From Poindextera sp041691315 (GTDB lineage: Bacteria; Pseudomonadota; Alphaproteobacteria; Caulobacterales; Caulobacteraceae), in the NCBI GenBank assembly GCA_041691315.1, contig JBEPUW010000021.1:1-64000 (forward strand): DNA of 64,000 nucleotides, written 5' to 3'. This document shows positions 24,854 to 33,402 of this stretch, one piece after another. Position numbers and translations under genes: made by a program. The notes below the pieces were generated by a model, which saw nothing but the letters and a program-made list of their open reading frames with translations, was not told the DNA's origin and ran no database searches. Numbering within the stretch: the first letter of the stretch is position 1; every line of letters starts with the position of its first letter.

Positions 24854-26050
24854 GTGTACGACCTGTTGAAGGACCTCGTCGTCGTCGAGGGGGCGTCGTT
24901 CGTGGCCGGGCCGACCTGCGCGCTTTATCTGGCGCAGATGGGCGCCGAGGTGATCCGTTTCGACCAGATCGGCGGCGGGCCGGACTATAACCGCTGGCCG
25001 CTGGCGCCCGGAGGGGCCAGCTTCTACTGGGAAGGGCTGAACAAGGCGAAGAAGTCGGTGGCTATCGACCTCGGCCGGCCTGAGGGGCGCGAACTGGCCC
25101 AACGGTTGGCCGCCTCTACGGGCATCTTCGTCACCAACTATCCGGTCGAGGGCTTCCTGTCCTACGAACGACTCAAAGCGCTGCGAGACGACCTGATCCT
25201 TGTACGGATCATGGGCTGGTCAGACGGTAGGCCGGCGGTCGACTATACGGTCAACGCCGCTGTCGGGGTGCCGTTCATGACCGGACCGGAAGACGCGGTC
25301 GGGCCGGTCAACCACGTGCTGCCGGCCTGGGACCTGCTCACCGGCGCCTATGCCGCCTTCGCTCTCTTGGCCGCCGAGCGGGCGCGGGCGGTGGATGGCA
25401 AGGGTCGCGAGGTGCGCTTGCCGCTGGCCGACATCGCCATGGCCAGCGTCGGCCACCTGGGCCAGATCGCCGAGGTCGCCATCGGCGGCCATGACCGGCC
25501 ACGGCTCGGCAACAACCTCTTCGGGGCCTTCGGGCGCGACTTCGCGGCCAAGGGCGGCGAGCGGCTGATGGTGGTGGCGATCACCGCACGCCAATGGCGC
25601 AACCTGGTCGACGTGCTGGGCCTGACCGAGGCGGTCGGTGCGCTCGAGGCCGAGCTTGGCGTCTCCTTCGCCGCCGACGAGGGTCTGCGCTTCACCTGGC
25701 GCCACCGGCTCAATCCGTTGTTCGAGGCGGCTTTTGCGCACCGGAGCCTCAGTGAGTTGGCGCCGCTGCTCGACGGCGCCGGCGTGACCCACGGCGCCTA
25801 CCAGGCGCTGAGCGCGGCGGTAAGCGGCGACGCCCGTCTGGCCTCGAACCTGAGCGAAATCGAGCACCCGAGCGGTTATCGCTATCCGACCCCTGGGATC
25901 GTGGCGAACATCTCCAGCGAGATCCGCAGGCCTCCGGTCGCGGCGCCGCGGCTGGGACAGCACACCGACGAGGTGCTCAGCCAGCGGCTTGGGCTTTCGT
26001 CGGCTGAAATCGCCCGGCTGCACGACCAGGGCCTGGTCGCCAGCGCCTGA
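24854..26050 (+). CDS. CaiB/BaiF (class III) CoA-transferase family protein
   Basis: 398 residues from GTG 24854. Landmarks: VVEGASFVAGPTCALYLAQMGAEVIRFDQIGGGPDYNRWP at the start, FYWEGLNKAKKSVAIDLGRPEGRELAQRL and FVTNYPVEGFLSYERLKALRDDLILVRIMGW. The expected active-site Asp lies near VDYTVNAAVGVPFMTGP. Such enzymes move CoA between organic acids; relatives handle carnitine, bile acids or 2-methylacyl groups. Linked to a dienelactone hydrolase, it may belong to a small catabolic unit. Substrate unknown. Confidence 0.88.
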   Translation: MYDLLKDLVVVEGASFVAGPTCALYLAQMGAEVIRFDQIGGGPDYNRWPLAPGGASFYWEGLNKAKKSVAIDLGRPEGRELAQRLAASTGIFVTNYPVEGFLSYERLKALRDDLILVRIMGWSDGRPAVDYTVNAAVGVPFMTGPEDAVGPVNHVLPAWDLLTGAYAAFALLAAERARAVDGKGREVRLPLADIAMASVGHLGQIAEVAIGGHDRPRLGNNLFGAFGRDFAAKGGERLMVVAITARQWRNLVDVLGLTEAVGALEAELGVSFAADEGLRFTWRHRLNPLFEAAFAHRSLSELAPLLDGAGVTHGAYQALSAAVSGDARLASNLSEIEHPSGYRYPTPGIVANISSEIRRPPVAAPRLGQHTDEVLSQRLGLSSAEIARLHDQGLVASA

Positions 26051-26113
26051 GCCGGTTGGAACTGGCGTCGCTGCGAGGCGTTCACCGGGGACCTCGATCT
26101 CAAGGACCCCGTC

Positions 26114-26512
26114 ATGAGCGATCCCGATCTCTACGCTGCGCCGAACGTCGTCTCCACCGAGCGGCATCGCGACAATCGCACCCTGATCGTCGTGGCGGGC
26201 ATCGTCCTCGTCGTCGTTGTGGTCGCGGTGCTTCTGTTCATCGCCAACAACAACAATCAGTCCGCCAGCCAGGCGACCACCGACCAAGCCACCGCGGCGG
26301 CGCAACAATCGGCGCAGGCGGCGCAACAGGCCAACGCCCAGGCGGCGCTGGCCAACGCTCAGGCGGCGGGCGCCGGCGCGACGGCCCAGGCCAACGCGGC
26401 CGCGGCGCAGGCCGCCAACAGCGCCAGTGTCGCCGCACAGCGCGCGGCGGAAAGCCGGGCCGCCGCCACCCCGCCGCCAGCCGACAGCAGCGCGCCCGCG
26501 CCTGCGAACTAG
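26114..26512 (+). CDS. Small membrane-anchored Ala/Gln-rich protein
   Basis: 132 residues. One membrane span (about residues 24-43, VVAGIVLVVVVVAVLLFIA) is followed by NNNN and a low-complexity Ala/Gln/Asn tail (AQAAQQANAQAALANAQAA). A Pro/Ser/Ala-rich end follows. The topology suggests a periplasmic tail. No family recognised; the tail composition could also be a spacer or coiled-coil. The ATG has AAGGACC upstream. Confidence 0.6.
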   Translation: MSDPDLYAAPNVVSTERHRDNRTLIVVAGIVLVVVVVAVLLFIANNNNQSASQATTDQATAAAQQSAQAAQQANAQAALANAQAAGAGATAQANAAAAQAANSASVAAQRAAESRAAATPPPADSSAPAPAN

Positions 26513-26669
26513 CGGCGCCGGAGTGCGGCGATTTTGCCACGGCCGGGCCGATTAACGCGGCGCCTGTTAGCGGGGCGTCAACCGCGCCCTTGCTAAGCCG
26601 CATTCAATATTCATATCCCGTTCTCCCTCGCGCGGCCTGAGTCCTCAGCCGCGTGTTTTCAGCCAAGCC
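26513..26669. other. Short intergenic gap with no recognised feature
   Basis: 157 bases between two small membrane-protein genes. I see no repeat, RNA gene or clear promoter. A low-quality open frame crosses it in another frame and is not believed. Confidence 0.4.
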
Positions 26670-27089
26670 ATGTCGCAAGTCGTGTCCCTCCGTCCCGAGC
26701 CCCTGCCAGGCGCCCCGCTCGCCGGCCTGTTTGCGTCCGCGCAAAAGGTCGCGCAGGGCGGCGCTCGGCTGCTGTTCGTGGCCGTTGGCTGGGTGCTGAT
26801 CACCGGCGGCGTGGTGCTGGCGCTGCTGCCTGGCCACCTGGGCGTGCCGCTTCTGGCGATCGGCCTGATCCTGGTGCTGCGCAACTCCTACAAGGCCAAG
26901 CGGCAGTTCATCCAGATGCAACGGCGCCATCCGCGCTTCGTGCACCCGGTGCGCCGGCTGATCCGCCGCGAGCCGGAGATCTTCCCGGTGCTCTGGCAAC
27001 AGCTGCTGCGCTTCGAACGCACCGTCCTGCCCTCCCGCTGGCGCCGCGCCGGCCTCTGGCGGCGGCGGTATTTCAAGCGGCGCGGCTAG
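26670..27089 (+). CDS. Small inner-membrane protein (PGPGW-like)
   Basis: 139 residues. Two closely spaced membrane segments (about residues 36-70) carry GWVLITGGVVLALLPG and LGVPLLAIGLILVLRNS. The rest is highly basic (AKRQFIQMQRRHPRFVHPVRRLIRREPE and an Arg-rich end), consistent with a cytoplasmic tail. The pattern resembles PGPGW-type small transmembrane proteins; function unknown. It is the last plus-strand gene before the minus-strand dcw block and is followed by repeats. Confidence 0.65.
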   Translation: MSQVVSLRPEPLPGAPLAGLFASAQKVAQGGARLLFVAVGWVLITGGVVLALLPGHLGVPLLAIGLILVLRNSYKAKRQFIQMQRRHPRFVHPVRRLIRREPEIFPVLWQQLLRFERTVLPSRWRRAGLWRRRYFKRRG

Positions 27090-27101
27090 GGTACGCCCCC
27101 A

Positions 27102-27135
27102 CCCGCTCATCCCCGCGGAAGCGGGGGACCAAGCT
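27102..27135. repeat. CCCGCTCATCCCCGCGGAAG repeat (family D fragment)
   Basis: CCCCGC and GCGGGG arms form a hairpin with the same CGCTCATCCCCGCG core as 21221-21250, in inverse orientation. It adjoins a family A element and sits at the possible inversion breakpoint downstream of murG. Confidence 0.6.
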
Positions 27136-27138
27136 TTT

Positions 27139-27196
27139 TACCGCCAAGGACGCCAAGCTCGCCAACAGAGGCGCTCTTCTTGCGCGCTTGGCGGTT
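27139..27196. repeat. Interspersed inverted repeat of GCCAAGNNN 9-mers (family A, copy 3)
   Basis: The left arm has ACCGCCAAGGACGCCAAG. The right arm is shortened to CTTGGCGGT with degraded units between. It lies between the convergent membrane-protein gene and murG. It is the most eroded of the three copies. Confidence 0.65.
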
Positions 27197-27212
27197 CAAC
27201 GCGGGACTGTGG

Positions 27213-28304
27213 CTAGCCAGCCACCTTTTCGACCAGGTCCGCCAACCGCTCCGCCGCATCCGGACGCGCTACCGATCTCGCGGCCGCGGACATGGCGGCA
27301 AGCTTCGCCGGATCGTCCAGCAGAGTGCCCAGCGCGGCGGACAGGCTCTCCACGCTCAGGCCCTCCTCGCGTAACACCACCGCGGCGCCGGCGTCGGCCA
27401 GCAAGGCGGCGTTCTCGCCCTGGTCGTCGTCGAGGGCGATTTTCAGCGGGATGAGGATGGCGGGCTTGCCGGCGACGGCGAGTTCGCAGACCGTGGAGGC
27501 GCCGGCGCGGCCGACCACCAGGTGCGCGTCGGCCAGTCGTCCTGCCATGTCGCGGAAGAAGGGGGCGAGTTCGAAGACCAGGCCGGCGTCCTGGTAGATC
27601 GCCCGCGCGCTCTCGATGGATTCGGCCCGGGTCTGTTGCTGGATCGTCAGCCGGTCGCGCAGCGCCTGGGATAGCTGCGCCACCGCCCTGGGAACCGTCT
27701 CGGAGACCACGCGCGCCCCTTGGCTGCCGCCGGTGACCAGCAGGTTGATGCGGTCGGTGGGCGCGACGTAGAGCCGGTCGGCCAGGGCGCGGATTTCCGG
27801 CCGCACCGGATTGCCGACCACCACCGCGCGCGCCTGGACCTTGGGTGGCGCCTTTTTCAAGGTCGGGAAGGCGCAGGCGACCGCCGTGGCGCGGCCGGCC
27901 AGGAGGCGGTTGGCGCGGCCCATCACCGCGTTCTGTTCATGGATGACGATCGGCCGGCCGGCGCTGGCCGCCGCCAGCAGCGAGGGCAGGGAAGGGTAGC
28001 CGCCGAAGCCGACCACCACGGCTGGTCGTAGCCGCGCAAAGGCCTTGCGCGCCGTCAGCGTCCCGCGTGCGATGGCCAGGCCGGCGCGGACCATGCCGAG
28101 CGGATCGCCCGGACGATAGGTGGCGGCGGAAAGCGCGATGCGCTCCTCGGCCGGGAAATCGCCGGCATAGGCCGCGCCGCGCTCGTCGGTGGCCAGCACC
28201 ACCCGCCAGCCGCGTCCGATCAGCGTCTCGGCCAGAGCCTGGGCCGGGAAGAGGTGGCCGCCGGTGCCGCCGGCGGCGACGACCGCGAGCCGGGTCTCTG
28301 TCAC
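27213..28304 (-). CDS. murG: MurG: UDP-GlcNAc transferase that makes lipid II
   Basis: 363 residues. It adds GlcNAc to lipid I at the inner face of the membrane. Landmarks: VVAAGGTGGHLFPAQALAE at the start, GFGGYPSLPSLLAA, HEQNAVMGRANRLLA, VTGGSQGARVVSETVPRAV and GRAGASTVCELAVAGKPAILIPL with the UDP-GlcNAc site. It overlaps ftsW by four bases (ATGA). It ends the first dcw block, whereas in typical relatives murC would come next; here murC is 22 kb away on the other strand. Confidence 0.97.
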   Translation of the reverse strand: MTETRLAVVAAGGTGGHLFPAQALAETLIGRGWRVVLATDERGAAYAGDFPAEERIALSAATYRPGDPLGMVRAGLAIARGTLTARKAFARLRPAVVVGFGGYPSLPSLLAAASAGRPIVIHEQNAVMGRANRLLAGRATAVACAFPTLKKAPPKVQARAVVVGNPVRPEIRALADRLYVAPTDRINLLVTGGSQGARVVSETVPRAVAQLSQALRDRLTIQQQTRAESIESARAIYQDAGLVFELAPFFRDMAGRLADAHLVVGRAGASTVCELAVAGKPAILIPLKIALDDDQGENAALLADAGAAVVLREEGLSVESLSAALGTLLDDPAKLAAMSAAARSVARPDAAERLADLVEKVAG

Positions 28305-29464
28305 GCAAACGCGCCGATCGCCGGCTCCGGCGCGTCATAGGCGCCCGGCCGCTTGCGGGTCAGCGCCAGGGCCATGCCCATGGTCAGGCCCATGGCCAGC
28401 ATCGACGAGCCGCCATAGGAGATGAACGGCAGGGTCATGCCCTTGGTTGGGATCAGATCCAGGTTCACCGCCACATTGATGAAGGCCTGTTGGCCGACCA
28501 GCACGAAGAGCGCGCCGGCGGCCACCTGCTCGAACGGATCCGACAACTTCATCGCCTTGTAGAGGCCACGGATGACGATGAAGCCGAACAGGGTGATCAA
28601 GAGCAGCGAGAAGATCAGGCCGTATTCCTCGGCCGCGCCGGCATAGGCGAAGTCGGTATGCACGTCGGGCACCTGGCGCTTCAATATGCCCTCGCCGGGG
28701 CCGCGGCCGAACCAGGCGCCGGCGGCGATGGCCTCGCGGGCGCGGTCGATCTGGTGGGTGTCGGTGGTCTCGGGCGACAGGAACTTGTTCACCCGGCTGG
28801 CGACGTGGTCGAAGACGAAATAGAGCGAAATCCCCCCGGCCAGCGCCACCCCGCCCAGGCCGACGATCCACTTCATCGGCACCCCGGCCATGAAGAAGGC
28901 CGCGCCGAAGGCGATGGTGATCAGGATGGTCTGGCCGACGTCCGGCTGGATCAGCAACAGCGCCACGGCCACGGCGTAGAGGCCGAAGGCGATGGAGACA
29001 CCCGGCACGCCCTCGCCCTTCTGGCCCTCGGCGAACATCCACGAGGCCAGCACGATCAGGGCCGGCTTCATGAACTCCGACGGCTGCAGCGAAAATCCGC
29101 CGATCTCCACCCAGCGCGTCGCGCCCTTGGCGTGGTGGCCGAGCAGCGGCAGCGCGATCATCATCGCAACGGCGGTGAGGTAGATGAAGAAGGCCGAGCG
29201 GCGGATGGCGCGGGGGCTCATCATCGAGACCGCGATCAGGATGATGGCGCCGAAGAAGGCGAAGATGCATTGACGCACCGCGAAGTGGAACGGGTCGCCG
29301 ATGTTCATCCGGGCCGCCGCCGCCGGGCTGTTGCCGAACGAGAGCAGGACGCCGATGGTGATCAGCACGGCGGTCGCGCCCAGCAGCAGGTGATCGGTGG
29401 TCCACCACCAGACGCCGATGCGGGTGCGGTCGGTGCGGGGAAAGGCGTGCTGGTTGGGAGTCAT
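28301..29464 (-). CDS. ftsW: FtsW: SEDS-family septal peptidoglycan polymerase
   Basis: 387 residues with about ten membrane spans. SEDS landmarks: GATRWVEIGGFSLQPSEFMKPALIV (with the functionally important region after Gly-Gly), LIQPDVGQTILI, QIDRAREAIAAGAWFGRGPGEG and FISYGGSSMLAMGLTMGMAL. Works with FtsI at the septum, using lipid II. It overlaps murD and murG by four bases on each side, so the three are coupled. Confidence 0.96.
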   Translation of the reverse strand: MTPNQHAFPRTDRTRIGVWWWTTDHLLLGATAVLITIGVLLSFGNSPAAAARMNIGDPFHFAVRQCIFAFFGAIILIAVSMMSPRAIRRSAFFIYLTAVAMMIALPLLGHHAKGATRWVEIGGFSLQPSEFMKPALIVLASWMFAEGQKGEGVPGVSIAFGLYAVAVALLLIQPDVGQTILITIAFGAAFFMAGVPMKWIVGLGGVALAGGISLYFVFDHVASRVNKFLSPETTDTHQIDRAREAIAAGAWFGRGPGEGILKRQVPDVHTDFAYAGAAEEYGLIFSLLLITLFGFIVIRGLYKAMKLSDPFEQVAAGALFVLVGQQAFINVAVNLDLIPTKGMTLPFISYGGSSMLAMGLTMGMALALTRKRPGAYDAPEPAIGAFA

Positions 29465-30876
29465 CCGGTGGCGCCCTTCATCGGTCGCTGCAAAAGGCCG
29501 TGCACGGCCGAGCGGAAGGCCTCGCCACGCACCTCGAAGTCGGGAAACTGGTCGAACGAAGCGCAGGCCGGCGACAGCAGCACGATGGCCGGCTCGCCCT
29601 CCGCGCGGGCGTCGGCGAAGGCGGCCGCCACCGCCGCCTCGACGGTGTCCGTAAGACGGTAAGGCGCCTTACCTTCAAGTGTCTTGGCGAAGTCGTCGGC
29701 CGCTTCGCCGACCAGATAGGCCTTGGCGATACGGGGAAAGAGGTCCTCCAGCGGCTCGATGCCGCCGGCCTTGGCCCGGCCGCCGGCGATCCAATAGAAG
29801 CTGGGGTAAGAACTCATCGCCTGGCGCGCGGCGTCGGCGTTGGTGGCTTTCGAGTCGTTGACGAAGCGCACGGTCTCGATCTCGCCCACTGTCTCCATGC
29901 GGTGGACCAGGCCGGGGAACGTGACCAGGCCGGTGGCGGCGTCCTCGACCGAGAGGCCGAGCGCGCGGGCGGCGGCGTAGGCCGCGGCGGCATTCTGCCA
30001 GTTGTGCCGGCCGGGCAGTGAGCGGGCGCGCAATAGGTCGGCGACCTCGATCACCCGCTCGCCGGTGGCGTCGTAGAGCACGCCCTGCAGGGCATAGACC
30101 CCGCGGCCCATGGCCTTGCGCGCCGAGATCGGCCAGGTGGTGCGCCGGTTGGCGGCGGTGATCTCGGTGCAGATCTGCTGGCAGGCGGCGTCATCGACCC
30201 CGATCACCGCGGTGTCGCCGACCCCCTGGTTCAACAGCACCCGCCGCTTGGCCGCGACATAGCCCTCCATGCCGCCGTGGCGGTCCAGATGGTCTGGGGT
30301 GATGTTGAGCAGGATGGCGACGTCGGGCTTGAGGCTGAAGGTCAGGTCGAGCTGGTAGGACGAAAGCTCGAACACATAGACCGCGCCGCCGTGCATATCC
30401 TCCAGGCCCAGCACGCCGAGGCCGATATTGCCGCCGATGCGGGCGTCGCGGCCGGCGGCGGTCAGCATGTGGCCGAGCAGGGCGGTGGTGGTCGACTTGC
30501 CGTTGGTGCCGGTGATCGCCACCACCTTCGGCCGCTTGTGGATAGGCGCGGCGTTGATGGCGCGGGCGAACAGCTCGATGTCGCCGATGATCTCGACGCC
30601 GGCCGCCTTGGCCAGCTTGACCGTCCAGTGCGGCTCGGGATGAGTCAGCGGCACGCCCGGCGACAGCACCAGCGAGACCAGGCTCGACCAGTCGGCGCTG
30701 CGCAGGTCGGTCAGTTCGAAGCCCTCGGCGGCCGCTGCTTCGCGCGCCTCGGGGTTCTCATCCCAAGCTACCACGGTGGCGCCCCCGGCCCGCAACGCCC
30801 GCGCCGAGGCCAGGCCGCTGCGGGCCAGGCCGAAGACGGCGACGCGCTGGTCCTCGAATCCGCGGACGGGGATCAT
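29461..30876 (-). CDS. murD: UDP-MurNAc-L-alanine:D-glutamate ligase
   Basis: 471 residues. ATP-dependent addition of D-Glu in the cytoplasmic steps. The P-loop GTNGKSTTTALLGHML lies near residue 125; LNITPDHLDRHGGMEGYVAAK, LPGRHNWQNAAAAYAAA and VNDSKATNADAARQAM are the other family motifs. The N-terminus VFGLARSGLASARALRAGGATVVAWDE binds the uridine. It is 19 bases downstream of mraY, the largest gap within the block. Confidence 0.97.
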   Translation of the reverse strand: MIPVRGFEDQRVAVFGLARSGLASARALRAGGATVVAWDENPEAREAAAAEGFELTDLRSADWSSLVSLVLSPGVPLTHPEPHWTVKLAKAAGVEIIGDIELFARAINAAPIHKRPKVVAITGTNGKSTTTALLGHMLTAAGRDARIGGNIGLGVLGLEDMHGGAVYVFELSSYQLDLTFSLKPDVAILLNITPDHLDRHGGMEGYVAAKRRVLLNQGVGDTAVIGVDDAACQQICTEITAANRRTTWPISARKAMGRGVYALQGVLYDATGERVIEVADLLRARSLPGRHNWQNAAAAYAAARALGLSVEDAATGLVTFPGLVHRMETVGEIETVRFVNDSKATNADAARQAMSSYPSFYWIAGGRAKAGGIEPLEDLFPRIAKAYLVGEAADDFAKTLEGKAPYRLTDTVEAAVAAAFADARAEGEPAIVLLSPACASFDQFPDFEVRGEAFRSAVHGLLQRPMKGATG

Positions 30877-30895
30877 GATGTCGGCCCCCCTCGCA

Positions 30896-32008
30896 TCATC
30901 TGAGCTTCAGCGTCGCTAGGCCGAGCATGGCCAGCATGATGGCGACGATCCAGAACCGCACGACCACGGTGGATTCCGCCCAGCCCAGCTTCTCGAAATG
31001 GTGGTGGATGGGGGCCATCAGGAAGACGCGGCGGCCGGTGCGCTTGAAATAGCCCACCTGGATGATCACCGAGACGGCCTCCGCGACGAACAGGCCGCCG
31101 ACGATGGCCAGCACGATCTCATGCTTGCAGGCGACCGCCACGGTTCCAAGCGCGCCGCCCAGCGCCAGGGAGCCGGTGTCGCCCATGAAGATCTTGGCCG
31201 GCGGCGCATTGTACCAGAGGAAGCCGAGGCCGGCGCCGATCAAGGCCCCGCAGAACACCGCCATCTCGCCGACGCCGGGCACGAAGTGGACCTGCAGATA
31301 GTCGGCGAACAGCTTGTTGCCGACCAGATAGGCGATCACCCCGAAGGTGGCCGCCGCGATCATCACCGGCACGATCGCCAGCCCGTCCAGGCCATCGGTG
31401 AAGTTCACCGCATTGGCCGCGCCGACGACGACGAAACCGGCGAAGGCCAGGTAGAACCAGCCCAGATTGATCACCAGCGCCTTGAAAATCGGGAAGGCCA
31501 CCGAGGTCGCCAGGCCGGTGGCGCCCGTCTGCGGCGGCGCGAGCTTGATCATGGCGAAGACGCCGGCGGCGGCGATGACGAACTCCACCGCCAACCGGGC
31601 GTAGCCGGAGACCCCGGCGGTGCTCTGCCTGGCCACCTTGGCGTAGTCGTCCAGGAAGCCCAGCAGGCCGAACAGGGCGGTGACTGCCAGCGCCACCCAG
31701 ACATAGACGCTGGTCAGGTCGCCCCAGACCAAGGTGCCGACCAGCACCCCGGCCAGGATCATCAGCCCGCCCATGGTCGGCGTGCCGGCCTTCTCGATGA
31801 CGTGGCGGGCAATGCCGTCGCTGCGGATCGGCTGGCCCTTGCCCTGGCGGGCCTGCATCCAGCGGATGAAGCGCGAGCCCATGGCCACCACCACCAACTG
31901 GGCGGTGACCACGCTCATGCCGGTGCGAAAGGTCAGGTATCTCAAGAGGTTGAGCACCGGCACATAGTGATGGTGCTCGGCGAGGCGGAGGTAGAGCAGA
32001 TAGAGCAT
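30896..32008 (-). CDS. mraY: MraY: phospho-MurNAc-pentapeptide transferase (lipid I synthesis)
   Basis: 370 residues, about ten membrane spans. Active-site landmarks: AGTPTMGGLMILAGV, LGFLDDYAKV with the Asp pair, NAVNFTDGLDGLAIVPVMI, KIFMGDTGSLALGGALG and MAPIHHHFEKLGWAE (the HHH motif). It transfers phospho-MurNAc-pentapeptide to undecaprenyl phosphate. Its ATG overlaps the murF TGA as ATGA. Confidence 0.97.
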   Translation of the reverse strand: MLYLLYLRLAEHHHYVPVLNLLRYLTFRTGMSVVTAQLVVVAMGSRFIRWMQARQGKGQPIRSDGIARHVIEKAGTPTMGGLMILAGVLVGTLVWGDLTSVYVWVALAVTALFGLLGFLDDYAKVARQSTAGVSGYARLAVEFVIAAAGVFAMIKLAPPQTGATGLATSVAFPIFKALVINLGWFYLAFAGFVVVGAANAVNFTDGLDGLAIVPVMIAAATFGVIAYLVGNKLFADYLQVHFVPGVGEMAVFCGALIGAGLGFLWYNAPPAKIFMGDTGSLALGGALGTVAVACKHEIVLAIVGGLFVAEAVSVIIQVGYFKRTGRRVFLMAPIHHHFEKLGWAESTVVVRFWIVAIMLAMLGLATLKLR

Positions 32009-33402
32009 CAGCGCGCCTCCCCAGCGGGGGGCTCAAGCGCGCTCAGGGCCTCAACCAGGGCCTTGGCGTGCGAGTCCCGCGATCCCTTCACCATCACCAC
32101 GTCGCCGGGCTCTATGGCCCGTAAGAGCCGCTCAGCCAGGCCGGCGGCGTCATCGGCGTAACCGCCGCGGCGAGTCGGAGGAAGGGCGTCGAACAGCGAT
32201 TTCATCAGCGGCCCGGCGCAGAACACCAGGTCGACCTCAGCCGCCTCGATCGGCCCGGCCAGGCCGGCGTGCAGATTGCGCGTCTCGGCCCCCAGCTCGA
32301 GCATGTCGGTGAGGGCGACGATCCGCCGCCCCTTGGCCGCCGTCGCGCCCAGGGTCTTCAGGGCCGAGGCCACCGAGACCGGATTGGCGTTGTAGCTCTC
32401 GTCGACCAGGGTGAATTCGCCGCGCGCGAACCGGACGGTCCGCGACGCGCCACGGCCCTCCAGCGGCGCGAACGCGGCCAGCGCCGTCAGCCCGTCATCC
32501 AGAGGGACGTCCAGGGCCTCGAGCACGAGCAGCGTCGCCAGGCTCATCACGCCCCAGTGCGCGCCGGTCAGACGCAAAGGGAAGCTGAGGTCGTGGCCGT
32601 TCAGCCGGGCCTTCACGACCGCACCGTCCCCGACCTCGAAGCCCAGGAGGCGCGCGTCGGCGCTCTCGGCGGAGCCAAAGGTGCGGATGCGGGCGCCGGC
32701 GTTTTCGGCGTCTTGCTTCAAGGTTGCGAACCAGCGGTCGTCGGCGTTCAGCACGGCGGTTCCGCCGGGCAGGAGTCCCTCGAAGATCTCCGCCTTGGCG
32801 CGGGCGATGCCGCGCTCGCCTTCCTCGAAGTTCTCGATATGGGCGATGCCGACATTGGTGATGGCGACGGCGTGCGGCGCGATCATCCGCGTCAGCGGGC
32901 TGATTTCGCCCGGGTGGTTCATGCCGACTTCGAAGACGGCGCGCCGGGTCCCGCGCGGCATGCGCGCCAGGGTCAGCGGCACGCCGATATGGTTGTTGTA
33001 GGACTTGACCGAGGCGTGGGACGAGCCTGCCAGAGCCAGCGCGCCGGCGATCGCCTGCGTCAGGCTGGTCTTGCCCACCGAGCCGGTGACCGCGCCCCGG
33101 CGGGCATGGGTCGCCCGGTCTCGCGCCGCCAGGCCCAGGCGTTCGAGAGCGGCCAGCGTGTCGTCGACCTGGATGGCCTCGCCGCCAGTGGGCTGGGCGA
33201 CCAGGACGCCGGAGGCGCCCTTGGCCTGGGCCGCAGCCACGAACTCATGGCCATCGCGTTCGCCGGCCAGGGCGACGAACAGGTCGCCGGGCTCAAGGGT
33301 GCGGGTGTCGATGGAGACGCCGGTGGCGACGAAGGAGGCGCCGCTGCCGCGCCCGCCGACGGCCTGGGTGATCTCCTCGGAGGTCCACAGCGGCTCAACC
33401 AC
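32008..33402 (-). CDS. murF: UDP-MurNAc-tripeptide:D-Ala-D-Ala ligase
   Basis: 464 residues from a GTG at 33402, eight bases inside the murE end; the longer open frame further upstream lies wholly in murE. The protein starts VEPLWTSEEITQAVGG. The P-loop TGSVGKTSLTQAIAG, YNNHIGVPLTLARMP, EVGMNHPGEISPL, NVGIAHIENF and DESYNANPVSVASAL are all present. It attaches D-Ala-D-Ala made by Ddl, encoded in the other dcw block. Coupled to mraY by ATGA. Confidence 0.96.
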   Translation of the reverse strand: MVEPLWTSEEITQAVGGRGSGASFVATGVSIDTRTLEPGDLFVALAGERDGHEFVAAAQAKGASGVLVAQPTGGEAIQVDDTLAALERLGLAARDRATHARRGAVTGSVGKTSLTQAIAGALALAGSSHASVKSYNNHIGVPLTLARMPRGTRRAVFEVGMNHPGEISPLTRMIAPHAVAITNVGIAHIENFEEGERGIARAKAEIFEGLLPGGTAVLNADDRWFATLKQDAENAGARIRTFGSAESADARLLGFEVGDGAVVKARLNGHDLSFPLRLTGAHWGVMSLATLLVLEALDVPLDDGLTALAAFAPLEGRGASRTVRFARGEFTLVDESYNANPVSVASALKTLGATAAKGRRIVALTDMLELGAETRNLHAGLAGPIEAAEVDLVFCAGPLMKSLFDALPPTRRGGYADDAAGLAERLLRAIEPGDVVMVKGSRDSHAKALVEALSALEPPAGEAR

